A DNA stretch of 64,000 bases from assembly GCA_030407085.1 (NCBI GenBank), contig CM059582.1:21403001-21467000 (forward strand). The letters are read 5' to 3'. The notes below the pieces were generated by a model. The model saw only the letters and a program-made list of their open reading frames with translations, made no database searches and was not told the origin of the DNA. This stretch comes from Trichopria drosophilae (taxonomy: Eukaryota; Arthropoda; Insecta; Hymenoptera; Diapriidae). Position 1 is the first letter of the stretch; each line of letters opens with the position of its first letter. The translations under genes were made by a program, and so were the position numbers. Below are positions 42,689 through 54,184 of the stretch, piece after piece.

Positions 42689-45600
42689 ATAGTCCCCGTC
42701 CTCTGTCTACTGTCAACGTGTCTCCGTCGTCGTCTTCTGCTGTAACTTCACCGCCTGTTACTGATAAGCCGTCTATTGGTCATAATTTATTAAAAATAGA
42801 TTTTTGGAATGCGCACGGTTTCTCTAATATTAAAAAGAACACTTTTTATTCAAAGCATAAAATTATAAATTTTGTCGAAACTTGGCGAGATTCTGAAATT
42901 CGCGCGGAGGATCTGTCAACTGGTCATTCAGTAATTAATTCACCAGCTATTCGTTCTAGTAATATTGGTCGCTGTAGTGGAGGCCTTTTATCCCTAATTA
43001 CCCCCAACTTCAGTTTTGTCCCTCTAAACGCGTCTCCACACTGGCTTTTTTATAAGCTGAATATGCATCCGCGTAATTTAATTGTTGGCTCCTTTTACTT
43101 CCCTCCTCTCTCCGACTTAGTTTCTCTGCTCCACTCCCTGCAACTTGTTCTAGATCTACTGAAGGACCAGTTCGCAGATTGTATTTTTATCTTAGGTGGC
43201 GACTTCAACTGCCGTGTGGGCTCTTCAGACCAACTAAGCGAGGTTGGTCAAATTTTCGAGGAGTCCTCTGTGCGAGTTTATAGACGCTCACATGATGAGA
43301 CTTTCAACCGACGCGGAACCCTCTTGTCTGATTTCATGACCACAAATAATTTTGCCTTATTAAATGGCCGAACGTCCAGTGACTTTCCGGCGCACTATAC
43401 TTTTCTCGGACAAAGGGGTTTCAGTGTCGTTGATCTGGTCTGGGTCTCTGTATCGCACATCCACTATATTCATGACCTCTCGATCGGCGACGACCTTTAC
43501 GGTTCTGACCACTTGCCAGTGTCGGTAGCACTTTATCTTTCCGACGAAAAAGCTTCCGTTCAAGCACCCGATCAAGGTGCTATAATTCGTCGAGTGACTC
43601 GTTTTCAGAAGCCCTCGGACGGGGCAAACAGTGCTTTTGCCATATTTCAAGCGCTTCTCGCGCCCTCGCTTCAGATTGCCGCTTCATCGGATTGTATTGA
43701 ACTCGATGCGCTCTACAACCATTTAATAGAATCAGTCCGTGGCTCGGCGTTCGCTTCCGGCTTTTTAAAAGAAACTTTAATTCGCGATAGGATATCACCC
43801 ATCGGCTTTGAAAAACAGTGGTTTGACAAAGACTGTCTTTCCGCTAAGAGATCTTGTGCCCGTGCGCTGAGACATACGAGGGAGGCTGAATACACCGCGG
43901 AAGCATCGGAAGAGTTTAAGGAATCTCGCAGGTTTTATTCGAACCTATTAACAGCAAAAAAATTCTCTTATGACTCTAACATCGCCAACAGATTTGCGGA
44001 AGTGCGCAACTCCGCAGATTTTTGGTCGGCAATACGTAAATTTCGTTCAAAACCGTTAATGCGCCGCCTAGTGTCAGATGATACCTGGAATGCGTTTTTT
44101 CTCGCGATCTTTCCGCAAACAGAAATGCTGCCCGAGCGGTACTTCGGCTCCTTTGACCCGGAGCTGGACTCACCTCTCTCTTTGTCTGAGCTTCGGGATA
44201 GTTTGAGCGCCTTGAAGGTGGGTAAGGCCATCGGTCCGGACAAAATTCCCGCTGAACTTCTTAAACTTATGGACGACCAGTGGCTTTCCCTCCTTCTCTC
44301 GCTCTTCAATAGAATTTTCACTGAGGAGGCCTTCCCCTCAGGGTGGGCTGACTCGCTGATTTTTACCTTGTATAAGAAGGGCGCCCGCACCGATCCTTCC
44401 AATTACCGGCTAATTGCTATAACTAACGCCCTGGCGAAAATGTTTTCGCAGATTTTATGTACACGTCTGTCCAAGTGGGTACTGCAGAGAGACATTTTAC
44501 CGGAGGAGCAATCCGGCTTTCGCGGGGGGAGGGGAACGGAGGATAATATCTTCTGCCTCCTCGCAGCCGCGCAGGTCGTTTTGAAACGTCGAAACGCGAA
44601 ACTTTTTAGTCTCTTTGTAGATTTTAAGAGAGCCTTTGATTCAGTCCCTCATACTCTTCTTTGGCGGAAACTACTTGGATTAGGCGTCAGCGCTAAATTT
44701 GTCAGGGTGCTTAGCGCGCTTTACGGCTCCGCGTCAGTATTGTATACTAACGAAAATGGAGAAACATCGCGTTTTAAGGTAACAACAGGTGTACTTCAAG
44801 GCGAAATTCTGAGCCCATTATTGTTTATTTTATACCTTTCAGATATGATCAAGTATTTCCGAGACAGTAATGTGCGCGGAGTGGACGTTACCAGATCCAC
44901 GGATCTGCTAATGCTCCTCTATGCCGATGATCTAACTATTCTGGCTTTTTCTCCCTCAGACCTTCGCCGCAAGTTAGGAATTCTCTCAGACTACTGCTCG
45001 ACTAACCAGCTTACCGTAAATGTTGAGAAAACTAAAATAGTCTGTATTAGAAGGGCTGGCCCGCTCGACCAGTTCTCGAGAGACTTCCTATTCGACAACA
45101 CACCAATCGAGGTGACAGGCACTTACAGATTCCTAGGCATAGTATTTTCTTCCTCAGCGTCAGGCCTTCAGCCTTGCGAGGACGCCGTTACTCGTACACG
45201 GTGCGCTGCAGCCGCGTGTCTTGCGATAATAAATTCAGCAAAAATTGACGCATGGGACGCATACTGGAAGCTGTATAGCGCCATGGTCACCTCGGTTTTA
45301 TTATATGCGTCTCCGTTTTGGGCTTTACGATATTTGGATAGACTGGAGTCGGCGCAGACTGACTTTTTCAAAAGGCTTCTCCATCTGCCGAGAAATACCC
45401 CGGCTTATCTACTACGTTTGGAACTTGGTATCCCTCCGATTGCGGTAGAGATACTAAATCGGTCTATAAAATGGATAATCAAGACTCTAAGATTGCCCGA
45501 CTCCAGACTACCCAAGATTCTACTTATTCGCTTAAGAGAACTGGCAGTGGCGTCTCCGGAAGAACCCCGAAATTGGCTTACGCAACTTCTTTTGCTCTTG

Positions 45601-46128
45601 GATGAGGCAGAGGCTGCTGTCTTGCGGGACAACTTCAATGCTGAGTACTGGGCCACAGTTGGCCCGCGTTTAATCGCTAAATACGCAGATTCTTGGAGAG
45701 CAAAAGATCTGGCCAGATATTATAACTCCGAACATGTACAGTTGCCAATTTACCGCCAGCTCACTGACTCGGCGTATACACTGTATCCGCTTCGCCTGTC
45801 TCTGCCTTGTCTAAGAGTAAAAGCCCAACTCAGACTAGCAACAGTCTATACGCGTTCGCTCTTAGTTTCCGGTATGCGTCTCAGTTATAACCCGCAATTG
45901 CCATGCTCCTTATGCAATATGAATGCTCCCGAGTCACTGCGACACATTTTCACAGAATGCCCTTGTCTTGCACCAGTCAGACGCGCTTTTACCGCAAATG
46001 TACCCGCGTGCTCTCCAAGCAACCTCTTATGCGTTCTGATTAGCAACTCGGATCTTAGCTCTGCGAAGACTCTATTTAAGTTTGTGAGAGCAACGCTCAC
46101 GAGAAGAGCATTTTTATTAGGCGACTAA
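42679..46128 (+). CDS. LINE ORF2: APE endonuclease + reverse transcriptase (copy 2)
   Basis: Open from the GGGTTTT heptamer at 42679 to the stop at 46128; the conserved part starts around GTG 42718. Domains in order are endonuclease (FWNAHGF, LGGDFNCRVGSSD, GSDHLPVSV), RT (SNYRLIAITNALAK, FVDFKRAFDSVPH, GVLQGEILSPLL, LLYADDLTIL), thumb/connection, and a Cys-His knuckle (CSLCNMNAPESLRHIFTEC). No ATG lies in this frame before the endonuclease core; the first Met (YKLNMHP) is about 120 residues in. It has no RNase H. The intact frame suggests recent or current competence. Confidence 0.9.
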   Translation, partial: GFLNSPRPLSTVNVSPSSSSAVTSPPVTDKPSIGHNLLKIDFWNAHGFSNIKKNTFYSKHKIINFVETWRDSEIRAEDLSTGHSVINSPAIRSSNIGRCSGGLLSLITPNFSFVPLNASPHWLFYKLNMHPRNLIVGSFYFPPLSDLVSLLHSLQLVLDLLKDQFADCIFILGGDFNCRVGSSDQLSEVGQIFEESSVRVYRRSHDETFNRRGTLLSDFMTTNNFALLNGRTSSDFPAHYTFLGQRGFSVVDLVWVSVSHIHYIHDLSIGDDLYGSDHLPVSVALYLSDEKASVQAPDQGAIIRRVTRFQKPSDGANSAFAIFQALLAPSLQIAASSDCIELDALYNHLIESVRGSAFASGFLKETLIRDRISPIGFEKQWFDKDCLSAKRSCARALRHTREAEYTAEASEEFKESRRFYSNLLTAKKFSYDSNIANRFAEVRNSADFWSAIRKFRSKPLMRRLVSDDTWNAFFLAIFPQTEMLPERYFGSFDPELDSPLSLSELRDSLSALKVGKAIGPDKIPAELLKLMDDQWLSLLLSLFNRIFTEEAFPSGWADSLIFTLYKKGARTDPSNYRLIAITNALAKMFSQILCTRLSKWVLQRDILPEEQSGFRGGRGTEDNIFCLLAAAQVVLKRRNAKLFSLFVDFKRAFDSVPHTLLWRKLLGLGVSAKFVRVLSALYGSASVLYTNENGETSRFKVTTGVLQGEILSPLLFILYLSDMIKYFRDSNVRGVDVTRSTDLLMLLYADDLTILAFSPSDLRRKLGILSDYCSTNQLTVNVEKTKIVCIRRAGPLDQFSRDFLFDNTPIEVTGTYRFLGIVFSSSASGLQPCEDAVTRTRCAAAACLAIINSAKIDAWDAYWKLYSAMVTSVLLYASPFWALRYLDRLESAQTDFFKRLLHLPRNTPAYLLRLELGIPPIAVEILNRSIKWIIKTLRLPDSRLPKILLIRLRELAVASPEEPRNWLTQLLLLLDEAEAAVLRDNFNAEYWATVGPRLIAKYADSWRAKDLARYYNSEHVQLPIYRQLTDSAYTLYPLRLSLPCLRVKAQLRLATVYTRSLLVSGMRLSYNPQLPCSLCNMNAPESLRHIFTECPCLAPVRRAFTANVPACSPSNLLCVLISNSDLSSAKTLFKFVRATLTRRAFLLGD

Positions 46129-46870
46129 TGTTTTAATTTTAATTCTGTATTTTTGTGTCATGCGTGTTTTCCCTATTTCATTGTAGTTTTGCGTACCTTT
46201 TGTCCTACTTCGGAACTCTCCTCTCAATAGGATGTATCCCCATATGAGAGTAATAAATACAATACAAATACAAAATATATATATATACGCTTATATGATC
46301 GACACCATCGCTTTAATACACAAATTAAAACTATATGTTATTTATAGTCTATATGTTATATGTTAAATATAATACAATTAGGATTTACTATTTTACCGGA
46401 ATGAAGATATCTTTTTTAGAAAGATTATTTGTAAAAGGGAATGTTGCCGATATTCGTTTAATTCTTGATCACAATATCGATTTTAATATATTATTATTAA
46501 ATGAATTCAATAGATTCATTATTGTCAAATTGAATTAAAAATGGAATTAAAGTTGACAAAAAAATTATTACATAAGCTCAATGTTTCTATAGACATATTC
46601 GACGTATTGTCAGCCTTTATAGGTATTCAGCTTGTGCAAATAATTTTTTTGTTGACTGTTATATTAAGTTTTTAATTCAATTTAACAATAATGAATCTGT
46701 TGAAAAGAAGAAAATTTTATTCAACGTAGTTATCATACATATTTTTAATGTGATATAATTTTTGATTGTCATTATAAAAAAGTGTATCACATTAAAAATA
46801 TTTGTGATAATTACGTTGAATAGAAACATCATTTTAAAAAAAATATTAAAATCTTAACACAGAGTGCACG

Positions 46871-46873
<3 letters not shown>

Positions 46874-46959
<86 letters not shown>
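46874..46959. repeat. (TA)n microsatellite
   Basis: About 43 TA dinucleotides without interruption in the left arm. The mirror position in the right arm (about 48738-48753) has only about 8, so this tract expanded after the inverted duplication. Confidence 0.95.
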
Positions 46960-46961
<2 letters not shown>

Positions 46962-47656
46962 ATGTCACTGTATAAGATGAAAGAAAGCTGAGTAGTAAGT
47001 AACTCCAATTATTTATTTATTATTATATTTCAAGTCAATTTCAAAGTTATTTTATACACAGAGAGAAAAAACGTACTTAAATGAACCCTTTAACGCTCAA
47101 ATACACAAAGTGGTTTCATGGAGTACGATACTACATTTAATTTATTTATTTAAACCCCACGAAGTAAAATTATCAAGTAATTTCTTATTGTCCAAAATTA
47201 GCTCTTTACAAATGTTGAAATCGAAAAGTTATACACGTTCTTTTTAAGCGTGAAATTTCGCTTTTATTTTTAATTTATCGAATTTTATTATGGGAAATGG
47301 CATTACCATACATCTAAAAGTGACAAATATCATGTCAAAAATGAATTTTCTACCAGGGTCAAACTTCATGAAGAAATTGCACATTTGGGCGTCAACCATT
47401 TATACAGTAAACAAGACAATAATATGGCCCCTTTACTATTTTCCGATAGTTAAATATGTTGTAGAGTATTCAACCTCAAATCTGCCAAGGTTTTACAGTT
47501 TAATTAATGCACAAAATAAATGTTTTATATGTATATGCTTTAAAATCACGCATAATAACAAAATATTAAAAATATTAAACTACTTAACGTAAAGAATTAA
47601 TTTAACAAAATAAAATGGAATGAATGGACAAAAGCCGTTTGTACTGAATCACTCTG

Positions 47657-48145
47657 CTAGTTATATAAATTAATACTATTATGCAATTCCAAGTGCCTTT
47701 CTGATATTAAAAAATCTTTACATGTAATATTTTCATCTTGTAGATGAGATCTTAATATACAAATCGCGTTCAAATTATCAATGCCAAGGCTATTCCTTTT
47801 CGGGCAATTGATGTCAGTAACAATTGAAAAAATTCTTTCAGCAGATGCATTAGAGTGCGGAAGGCATGCTATAATTGAAAATAATTTATTTAATTCTGGA
47901 AAACTATAATTGGAATCTGATTCCTTACGACTCGAAATTATTTGCCAAAATTCTGAAAATTCCATATTTTTATAAATTTCAATTTCTGCTGAAGAAAATG
48001 AATGAGGCAATGTCCTCCATTCAAGATCTAATTCTTCATTGCGAAGCAACGGTAATGAGTTCGAAATTAAACGCAAGTCTTTTATTGTTTTCCGTGATTC
48101 AATAGGTAAGGCTATTGACGGCTTTAAATACGATAAAGATGACAA
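47657..48145 (-). pseudogene. hAT transposase C-terminal fragment
   Basis: 162 codons on the minus strand. The last third carries the hAT dimerisation signature LPHSNASAERIFSIVTDIN followed by KRNSLGIDNLNAICILRSHL. Upstream, ELDLEWRTLPHSF and the helical MEFSEFWQIISSR match the preceding linker of zinc-finger/hAT proteins. The RNase H-like catalytic core and BED finger are absent because the fragment begins at the right foldback arm. It is likely a non-functional remnant. Confidence 0.85.
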
Positions 48146-49364
48146 CCGTAGTTGTAATTATTCAATTTTATTACCACAATTTTTTGCTTTTCACAAATGC
48201 ATAAAGGGATAATTAAACTGTAAAACATTGTCAGATTTGAGGTTTAATACTCTACAACATATTTAACTATCGGAAAATAGTAAAGGGGCCATATTATTGT
48301 CTTGTTTACTGTATAAATGGTTGACGCCCAAATGTGCAATTTCTTCATGAAGTTTGACCCTGGTAGAAAATTCATTTTTGACATGATATTTGTCACTTTT
48401 AGATGTATGGTAATGCCATTGCCCATAATAAAATTCGATAAATTAAAAATAAAAGCGAAATTTCACGCTTAAAAAGAACGTGTATAACTTTTCGATTTCA
48501 ACATTTGTAAAGAGCTAATTTTGGACAATAAGAAATTACTTGATAATTTTACTTCGTGGGGTTTAAATAAATAAATTAAAAAACCACTTTGTGTATTTGA
48601 GCGTTAAAGGGTTCATTTAAGTACATTTTTTCTCTCTGTGTATAAAATAACTTTGAAATTGACTTGAAATATAATAATAAATAAATAATTGGAGTTACTT
48701 ACTACTCAGCTTTCTTTCATCTTATACAGTGACATCTTATATATATATATATTTATAACGTGCACTCTGTGTTAAGATTTTAATATTTTTTTTAAAATGA
48801 TGTTTCTATTCAACGTAATTATCACAAATATTTTTAATGTGATACACTTTTTTATAACGACAATCAAAAATTATATCACATTAAAAATATGTATGATAAC
48901 TACGTTGAATAAAATTTTCTTCTTTTCAACAGATTCATTATTGTTAAATTGAATTAAAAACTTAATATAACAGTCAACAAACAAATTATGTGCACAAGCT
49001 GAATACCTATAAAGGCTGACAATACGTCGAATATGTCTATAGAAACATTGAGCTTATGTAATAATTTTTTTGTTAACTTTAATTCCATTTTTAATTCAAT
49101 TTGACAATAATGAATCTATTGAATTCATTTAATAATAATATATTAAAATCGATATTGTGATCAAGAATTAAACGAATATCGGCAACATTCCCTTTTACAA
49201 ATAATATTTCTAAAAAAGATATCTTCATTTCGGTAAAATAGTAAATCCTAATTGTATTATATTTAACATATAACAATAACATATACACTATAAATAACAT
49301 ATAGTTTTAATTTGTGTATTAAAGCGAGGGTGTCGATCATATATATATGAGCGTAATATATAAA

Positions 49365-49529
49365 TAAGATATAAGAGCGTAAAAATAAATTTTTTTCTTA
49401 ATAGATATCGGTTCATACTCGGTGTTTATTCATGTTAGGAAAGAAATTATAATATATAACATGAATAAACACCGAGTATGAACCGATATCTATTAACAAA
49501 AAAATTTATTTTTACGCTCTTATATCTTA
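49365..49529. repeat. Near-perfect hairpin, 73-bp arms
   Basis: Arms 49365-49437 and 49457-49529 (TAAGATATAAGAGCGTAAAA...) pair almost completely around a 19-nt loop. The sequence is related to the region next to the outer foldback terminus at 29975-30020 (GTAAAAATTAATTTTTTCCT). Confidence 0.9.
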
Positions 49530-49610
49530 TATTTAATCGTCATTTGAAAAGTTAAAAGTGCTGCGGGAGGGCTGCCCGCCCGGTTGGGTGAGCTGTGCTC
49601 CTAAAGGTTT
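49530..49610 (+). repeat. Third copy of the 29.9/37.9-kb foldback terminus
   Basis: TTTGAAAAGTTAAAAGTGCT, then GCGGGAGGGCTGCCCGCC and GGTTGGGTGAGCTGTGCTCC, matches 37918-37985 (plus) and 29895-29965 (minus). This indicates a dispersed family whose tip is this ~80-bp GC-richer module. Confidence 0.7.
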
Positions 49611-52600
49611 CTCAGTGTACGTCGAGAGAACGACGGTTTTTAAATTCTGGAGGTCGAGTCCTTGCGTCGCTGTGTATAGTCTCACGGAGTCAACTTCGTT
49701 TACGAGAACATTGTAACCCTCTGGTCGTCGGATAGGAACTCACGCTATACATACAACCTCGCCTGGGCCGATCGTCTTCTGTCCTCCGAGCAACTTCGGA
49801 GGATCCGATTAATCTGAGAAATCTGATAATAAATGTCAAAATAAAGTTATTTTTGAAGCTAGCTTCCGATTGGTGTATTGGTAGAGCTCGTGATTGGAGG
49901 ACAAGAGACATGTTAGAGTTATTCAGAAATTAATGTATAACAAAGTCACTTACGACGTTCCTGCAGCTTCAAGAGATTCAGCCATATCATAAATAATATT
50001 GCTCGAATCAATATTAACATTTTAAGTCTTCACAAATCTTTGTATAGTTTTAAAGTTCTTCGAGAATATTGAAACACAATTAAAAATACCCATTATATAT
50101 ATTTATCATTAAGAATATATAATCATTGATTCATTGGTCTCACAATTACATTAGTTACATTTTGGTTTCGGTAGTATTGTTTACTCAAATAATGGCTGAA
50201 ATCGTGCAAGTCTATTACTTTTATTATGAAATATTTAGATGATTTTTTTCCTTATACGAGGGTGAGGGGGAAACCTTTGAATTAGTATGGGGCCACAAGA
50301 TCGTAAAAATCATTTTGCCATGTTATTTCTGGATTCTCAGGTTTTTTATTTAAGAATAGGTAATTATGTGTGAAAATGAAGCCTCACGGAGATAATTGAA
50401 TAATGGTATCGATACAAGTTATAAACTGCAATTATTCATTCTGACGGTGTTCTTACTGCATTACCAGATTGTTTACATCAGCTTATGTGCGAATCCGAGA
50501 AGATAAAGGCAGAATAGCCTATTCTGAAATAAAAGAATCACAGCAACAACGTAAGAAAAACCGATTTTTCGCCCCCAGAATCATAGTTCCTTCACGTTAT
50601 GTTATTATTAAGGTCTTTAGCGAATCCCACTTTGAAACGAGTAGAAGTACATATCTTAATACGAATACGCTGCTAAGGAGTAGGAAATTGTTATAAACAA
50701 TAGACGGAAATTTAAAAAATTTTCTTTCCAGTGCTATTCGGTTTCAAAAAATTTACTATTATTAAATAATTGGATAATTGGCGATTTTATTTCGTTTGCG
50801 AGATTAAATTTGCGAGATTACGTTAAGATCTTTCACGTTTAAGAATTTTTTTACACTAGCATTACTTTGAACATGTTATGAAAAACCTTACCACTGGATT
50901 CAAAGGCATTTTCAACATATCCATTGCATTTGGTGCAAATAACGGTCTCGTTATTCAGAAACTCTTCTTCGATGCTTGACAGTTTGTTACTTAGTGTTTT
51001 TCCTTTAAGAAAGAATGAACTTTTTCGAATCTTTTTATGAAGCCGCACTTTTCACAGGATTTGATGATGGTTTAATGGGGCACATTCTTTAATAATTTTT
51101 AGGTCAATGAAAAGACATTCTACGATAAATTTATCACCCATTTTTATCATTTTTTGAGACTTTATCTCGACAATTTCAATAATTTTTCTGTGCTTACACT
51201 GAGAAAATTGGTTACCTTTAAAAGATTCCTTTTAATTCTTACAAAAAAGTTTACCAAGGATTGTGACAACAACATGGTTTATTAACTCTTGCAATAAAGG
51301 ATATTTGTTTAAACACTCATTTATTTGGAATAAAACGAATTCGACGTGTAACAAATGAATGATTAATTGATTTTCATTGTTTTGTTTAATTAATTAGCTG
51401 TGTTTAATTAAGGACGTATTATTTGGGTGGATCCAATCAATACATTTTTTTCTACTGATAGTTCGGCCCCACCTCTGGTTGCATCTATGTATTTTTACGC
51501 CTAAGTTCTTTTTTCATTAGAAAATATAAGGTTATTGAGTTATTTAGTGTAGATGAGAGCTAGCAAAACACGAGAAGGAGAGCAGTAGTTCCTTGTTATT
51601 GCACTTATTCATGATTGCTTACATCCATAAAGAGTAAATATAACCTATTCCTGGATGTAACGCATAATAATCTCTCCTTGTCTGAAGCACCGTCCGTATA
51701 TCGGAGATCGCCGATTACGTGGTCCAAACATTTTGAGCACTGTATTGACCTTGAACTCAGCGATCAAACTGCAAGCTGATTTGAAGGTCAAAGTTCTTTG
51801 TTATTATAACTCAACTATAACTACAATTGATTTTATCTTGAAATTACCTTCAAATTTTCTATTCTTTTTACATTTCTGCTTTTATGTTTAGTTGGTCATA
51901 TTGGATCCGCGATTTTGAATGTCTGAAATTCAACTTCTTCTTCGGAACTAGCAAAGTTGAAAACTATTGCCATTTTCAACATTCATAAAAGACTACATCG
52001 TATTAAGTTGTAAACACGTAACTAAATATTGTAACCTTGGTTGCGTGAATTCTGTTAAAAAAAAGGGGCAGGAGGTGAACTACGACACGCAGATAATGGC
52101 TCATAAGGAGTTCGAGATTAGATTGTATTTATTATATTTTTATGTAGCACTTGCTCGTCAACTGCTATAATAAAATCTTTTTAGGAAGGTGAGAATTATT
52201 TTTCGAAATTTTATGAAGATTGATTACTATTATCTGCAGTTTCATTGAAATTTAGTTTTCTTGTAAATGTACACTCAATAACATTCACTGTTAAGGCTCG
52301 CTTAAGCCAATGAAGCAATAGCTTGATCATAATCCATTTTCAAATAAAAAAAATAAGTAGAAACAAGGATGATGTAAGTATTTGAGTGGCATTAGAATGC
52401 GATGTATCTCGTTTTGTAAAAGTATGAAAGGAACGGTGTAACTATATTTTAAAGGAATTCTTCTATTTCAAGTTAAATGTATATAAATTATTGCATCGAT
52501 TGCCCTTCCTGTTCGCAATAAATGTCTACGATAATTCTATAGCAGATGTATTTGTTACGTTTTTATTCTGTCAATCTATATGAGCTTTGTCCAACATAAT

Positions 52601-52776
52601 GAAAGAGAAGAGACAATAAGTTAGACGTAATTCAACCATCAAGGGGACTCATCTTAGTAAAAAAATGACGAATATTATTTTTCTTACCGCTATTTTGGCA
52701 AATCACCTTGTAGTATTTTGCCTCACGACAACTGCATATCATCTAAATCCTATTCTTATAACTTATCTTACTGGAT
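49611..52776. other. AT-rich intergenic DNA
   Basis: No supported gene over 3.1 kb. Short ORFs (for example 50469-50696 plus and 50851-51048 minus) lack motifs. A tRNA-like phrase GGTGTATTGGTAGAGCTCGT at about 49872 has no matching B box. Nothing else is recognised. Confidence 0.4.
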
Positions 52777-53037
52777 ATACTCAACGACATGTACCAGGCG
52801 GGAGACTTTCCGTCAAAATGGACTGACTTTTATGTACTTTTCATTCCAAAAACGGACGCCAGTAGAGTAAGACCTATAATACTATCCTGATACTTGCTAA
52901 AACTGTTTGAAACCCTAATTAAAAACAGGCTTCAATGGTGGATTAAACACCACGGAATAATCCCAATATCACAGACTGGATTTCGTAAAGGCTAATCATC
53001 ACTGATAATTTAGTTGAATTCACTTTAGTTATCTGTT
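52777..53037 (+). pseudogene. Short LINE reverse transcriptase fragment
   Basis: The plus-strand frame reads ILNDMYQAGDFPSKWTDF, VLFIPKTDASRVRPIILS, then after a TGA YLLKLFETLIKNRLQWWIKH and IIPISQTGFRKG, then a stop and a one-base shift before DNLVEFTLVI. These are the fingers/early palm motifs of an I/Jockey-type LINE. About 90 codons remain, with at least two stops and one frameshift. It is unrelated to the two full-length copies. Confidence 0.85.
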
Positions 53038-54184
53038 CACACTTACTTATTGTCTTTAAAGGACTAAACACACTAGGTCGGCAAAAATACCCGCAAAACC
53101 TAAGCACTTTTCTTTCGAGCATTTCCTAAACAAGAATCAAGAATCAGCCAAATCACTCAACCCGGAACTACCCACTCTAACCCGAAACGAAATTATACCT
53201 TTTTTCGCGGTGACGGGAGACCAATTAAGTTCAAAATGCAACAAACATTAGTTGCCAAGGTCCGTCGTCACGAACCACAGCATGTTATTTTTTCAAATTA
53301 CTCGAATCAATTTTAACTTTTGAAGGTTTCAAAATGGCTGACATTGCCCCTCCGCACAGCTGCGGCTGATATCCGTATGTTACCCCAACCGGTGTGCAAC
53401 GGTGCAGGAAAGCCGGAGAAAATTTACATCGAGTACCATTCAAAATAAAATTACAATGGGATTATAAACTAGTATTGGCGTGGTGCCAAGTTTTTTATTT
53501 CTTAATACTCATTCATTTACTAATAGCTTTTAGTTATATAAAATGTTATATATAATATAAAACGAGTTCGTATTGTAATTTTTTAAGTGAAAATTTGCTC
53601 TTACGAGAACATTTCCAAAGTCGCATAACCAGAAACTGTAAGAAAGAGTAGCGCTTATGAGAACATTCCCTATGTAACTTCGGTGGGAAAGAAGGGGTTC
53701 CTTAAATGTGTAAAAAGTGAAAATGAGTATTTTCAAAACTTCGACCCTCACCATATTTCATCCGAAATATTAATAAATAACATTTTTTTAACTCCGTGCG
53801 CGAAGTAACCCATTTGCACAATGCACTTCGAGCACTCATTTCAGTGCGCGAAAAATTTTTCTCACGGAGTGAAGAAAAATAGTATACGATACATGTGGGC
53901 AAATCACCTACTTCGCGCACTTGTATCGTAATATAGGTACTATTTTAACACTCTTGGCGCGAAGCTCGATTTCGCGCCCTAAGGCGAAACATCCCGGCTG
54001 GAATTATCAAGCCCCACGCCCGCCGTATTAAAAAATATCGTTTCAGTTGTTTCAGTGTCGACGTGTAGTTACCTGTGGTCTAGGTGGAAGTAATATTTCT
54101 GTACGCAACAGTATTTTACCTTTATATTTACAATTACAATTGTATTGCAGTCGCCATAAAATTGCCGCAGAAAAAGCACTGCTG
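53038..54184. other. Intergenic DNA upstream of the M13 gene
   Basis: No ORF is supported. An inverted repeat 53796-53817 / 53899-53920 (GTGCGCGAAGTA...TACTTCGCGCAC) suggests a small MITE. The first coding exon's acceptor (TTGTATTGCAG, ending 54150) implies a 5' untranslated exon somewhere upstream. No TATA/Inr pair was found. Confidence 0.4.

Larger units (their letters stand above)
41106..46273 (+). mobile_element. Full-length APE-type non-LTR retrotransposon, copy 2
   Basis: It starts GAGTTCCGGTTGAGTGACAG, matching the 5' end of copy 1, and ends AATAAATACAATACAAATAC before a TA-rich sequence. Both ORFs are intact. No target duplication is evident between 41094-41105 and the 3' flank, so the insertion may have been accompanied by a deletion or later rearrangement. 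It is roughly 80% similar to copy 1 in ORF2 protein by eye. Confidence 0.92.
46282..49360. repeat. 3.1 kb foldback with hAT transposase core
   Basis: Arms 46282-47516 and 48210-49360 are inverted copies. They share two reading-frame remnants (for example the KGNVADIRLILDHNIDFNIL frame, 46335-46538 and its mirror) and the motif TTTCTACCAGGG (47347-47358; mirror 48358-48369). They differ mainly by a (TA)n expansion in the left arm and a ~20-bp indel. The centre (47517-48209) encodes the end of a hAT transposase on the minus strand. The element may be a head-to-head duplication around one transposase end. Confidence 0.85.

Noticed and set aside
46335..46538. 67-codon ORF mirrored at 49091-49300
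   Set aside because: Shared because the two foldback arms are copies. No motif, and both lack any gene context.
49860..49920. tRNA-like or SINE-like phrase GGTGTATTGGTAGAGCTCGT
   Set aside because: It resembles an A box, but no B box or cloverleaf partner sequence follows at the right distance.
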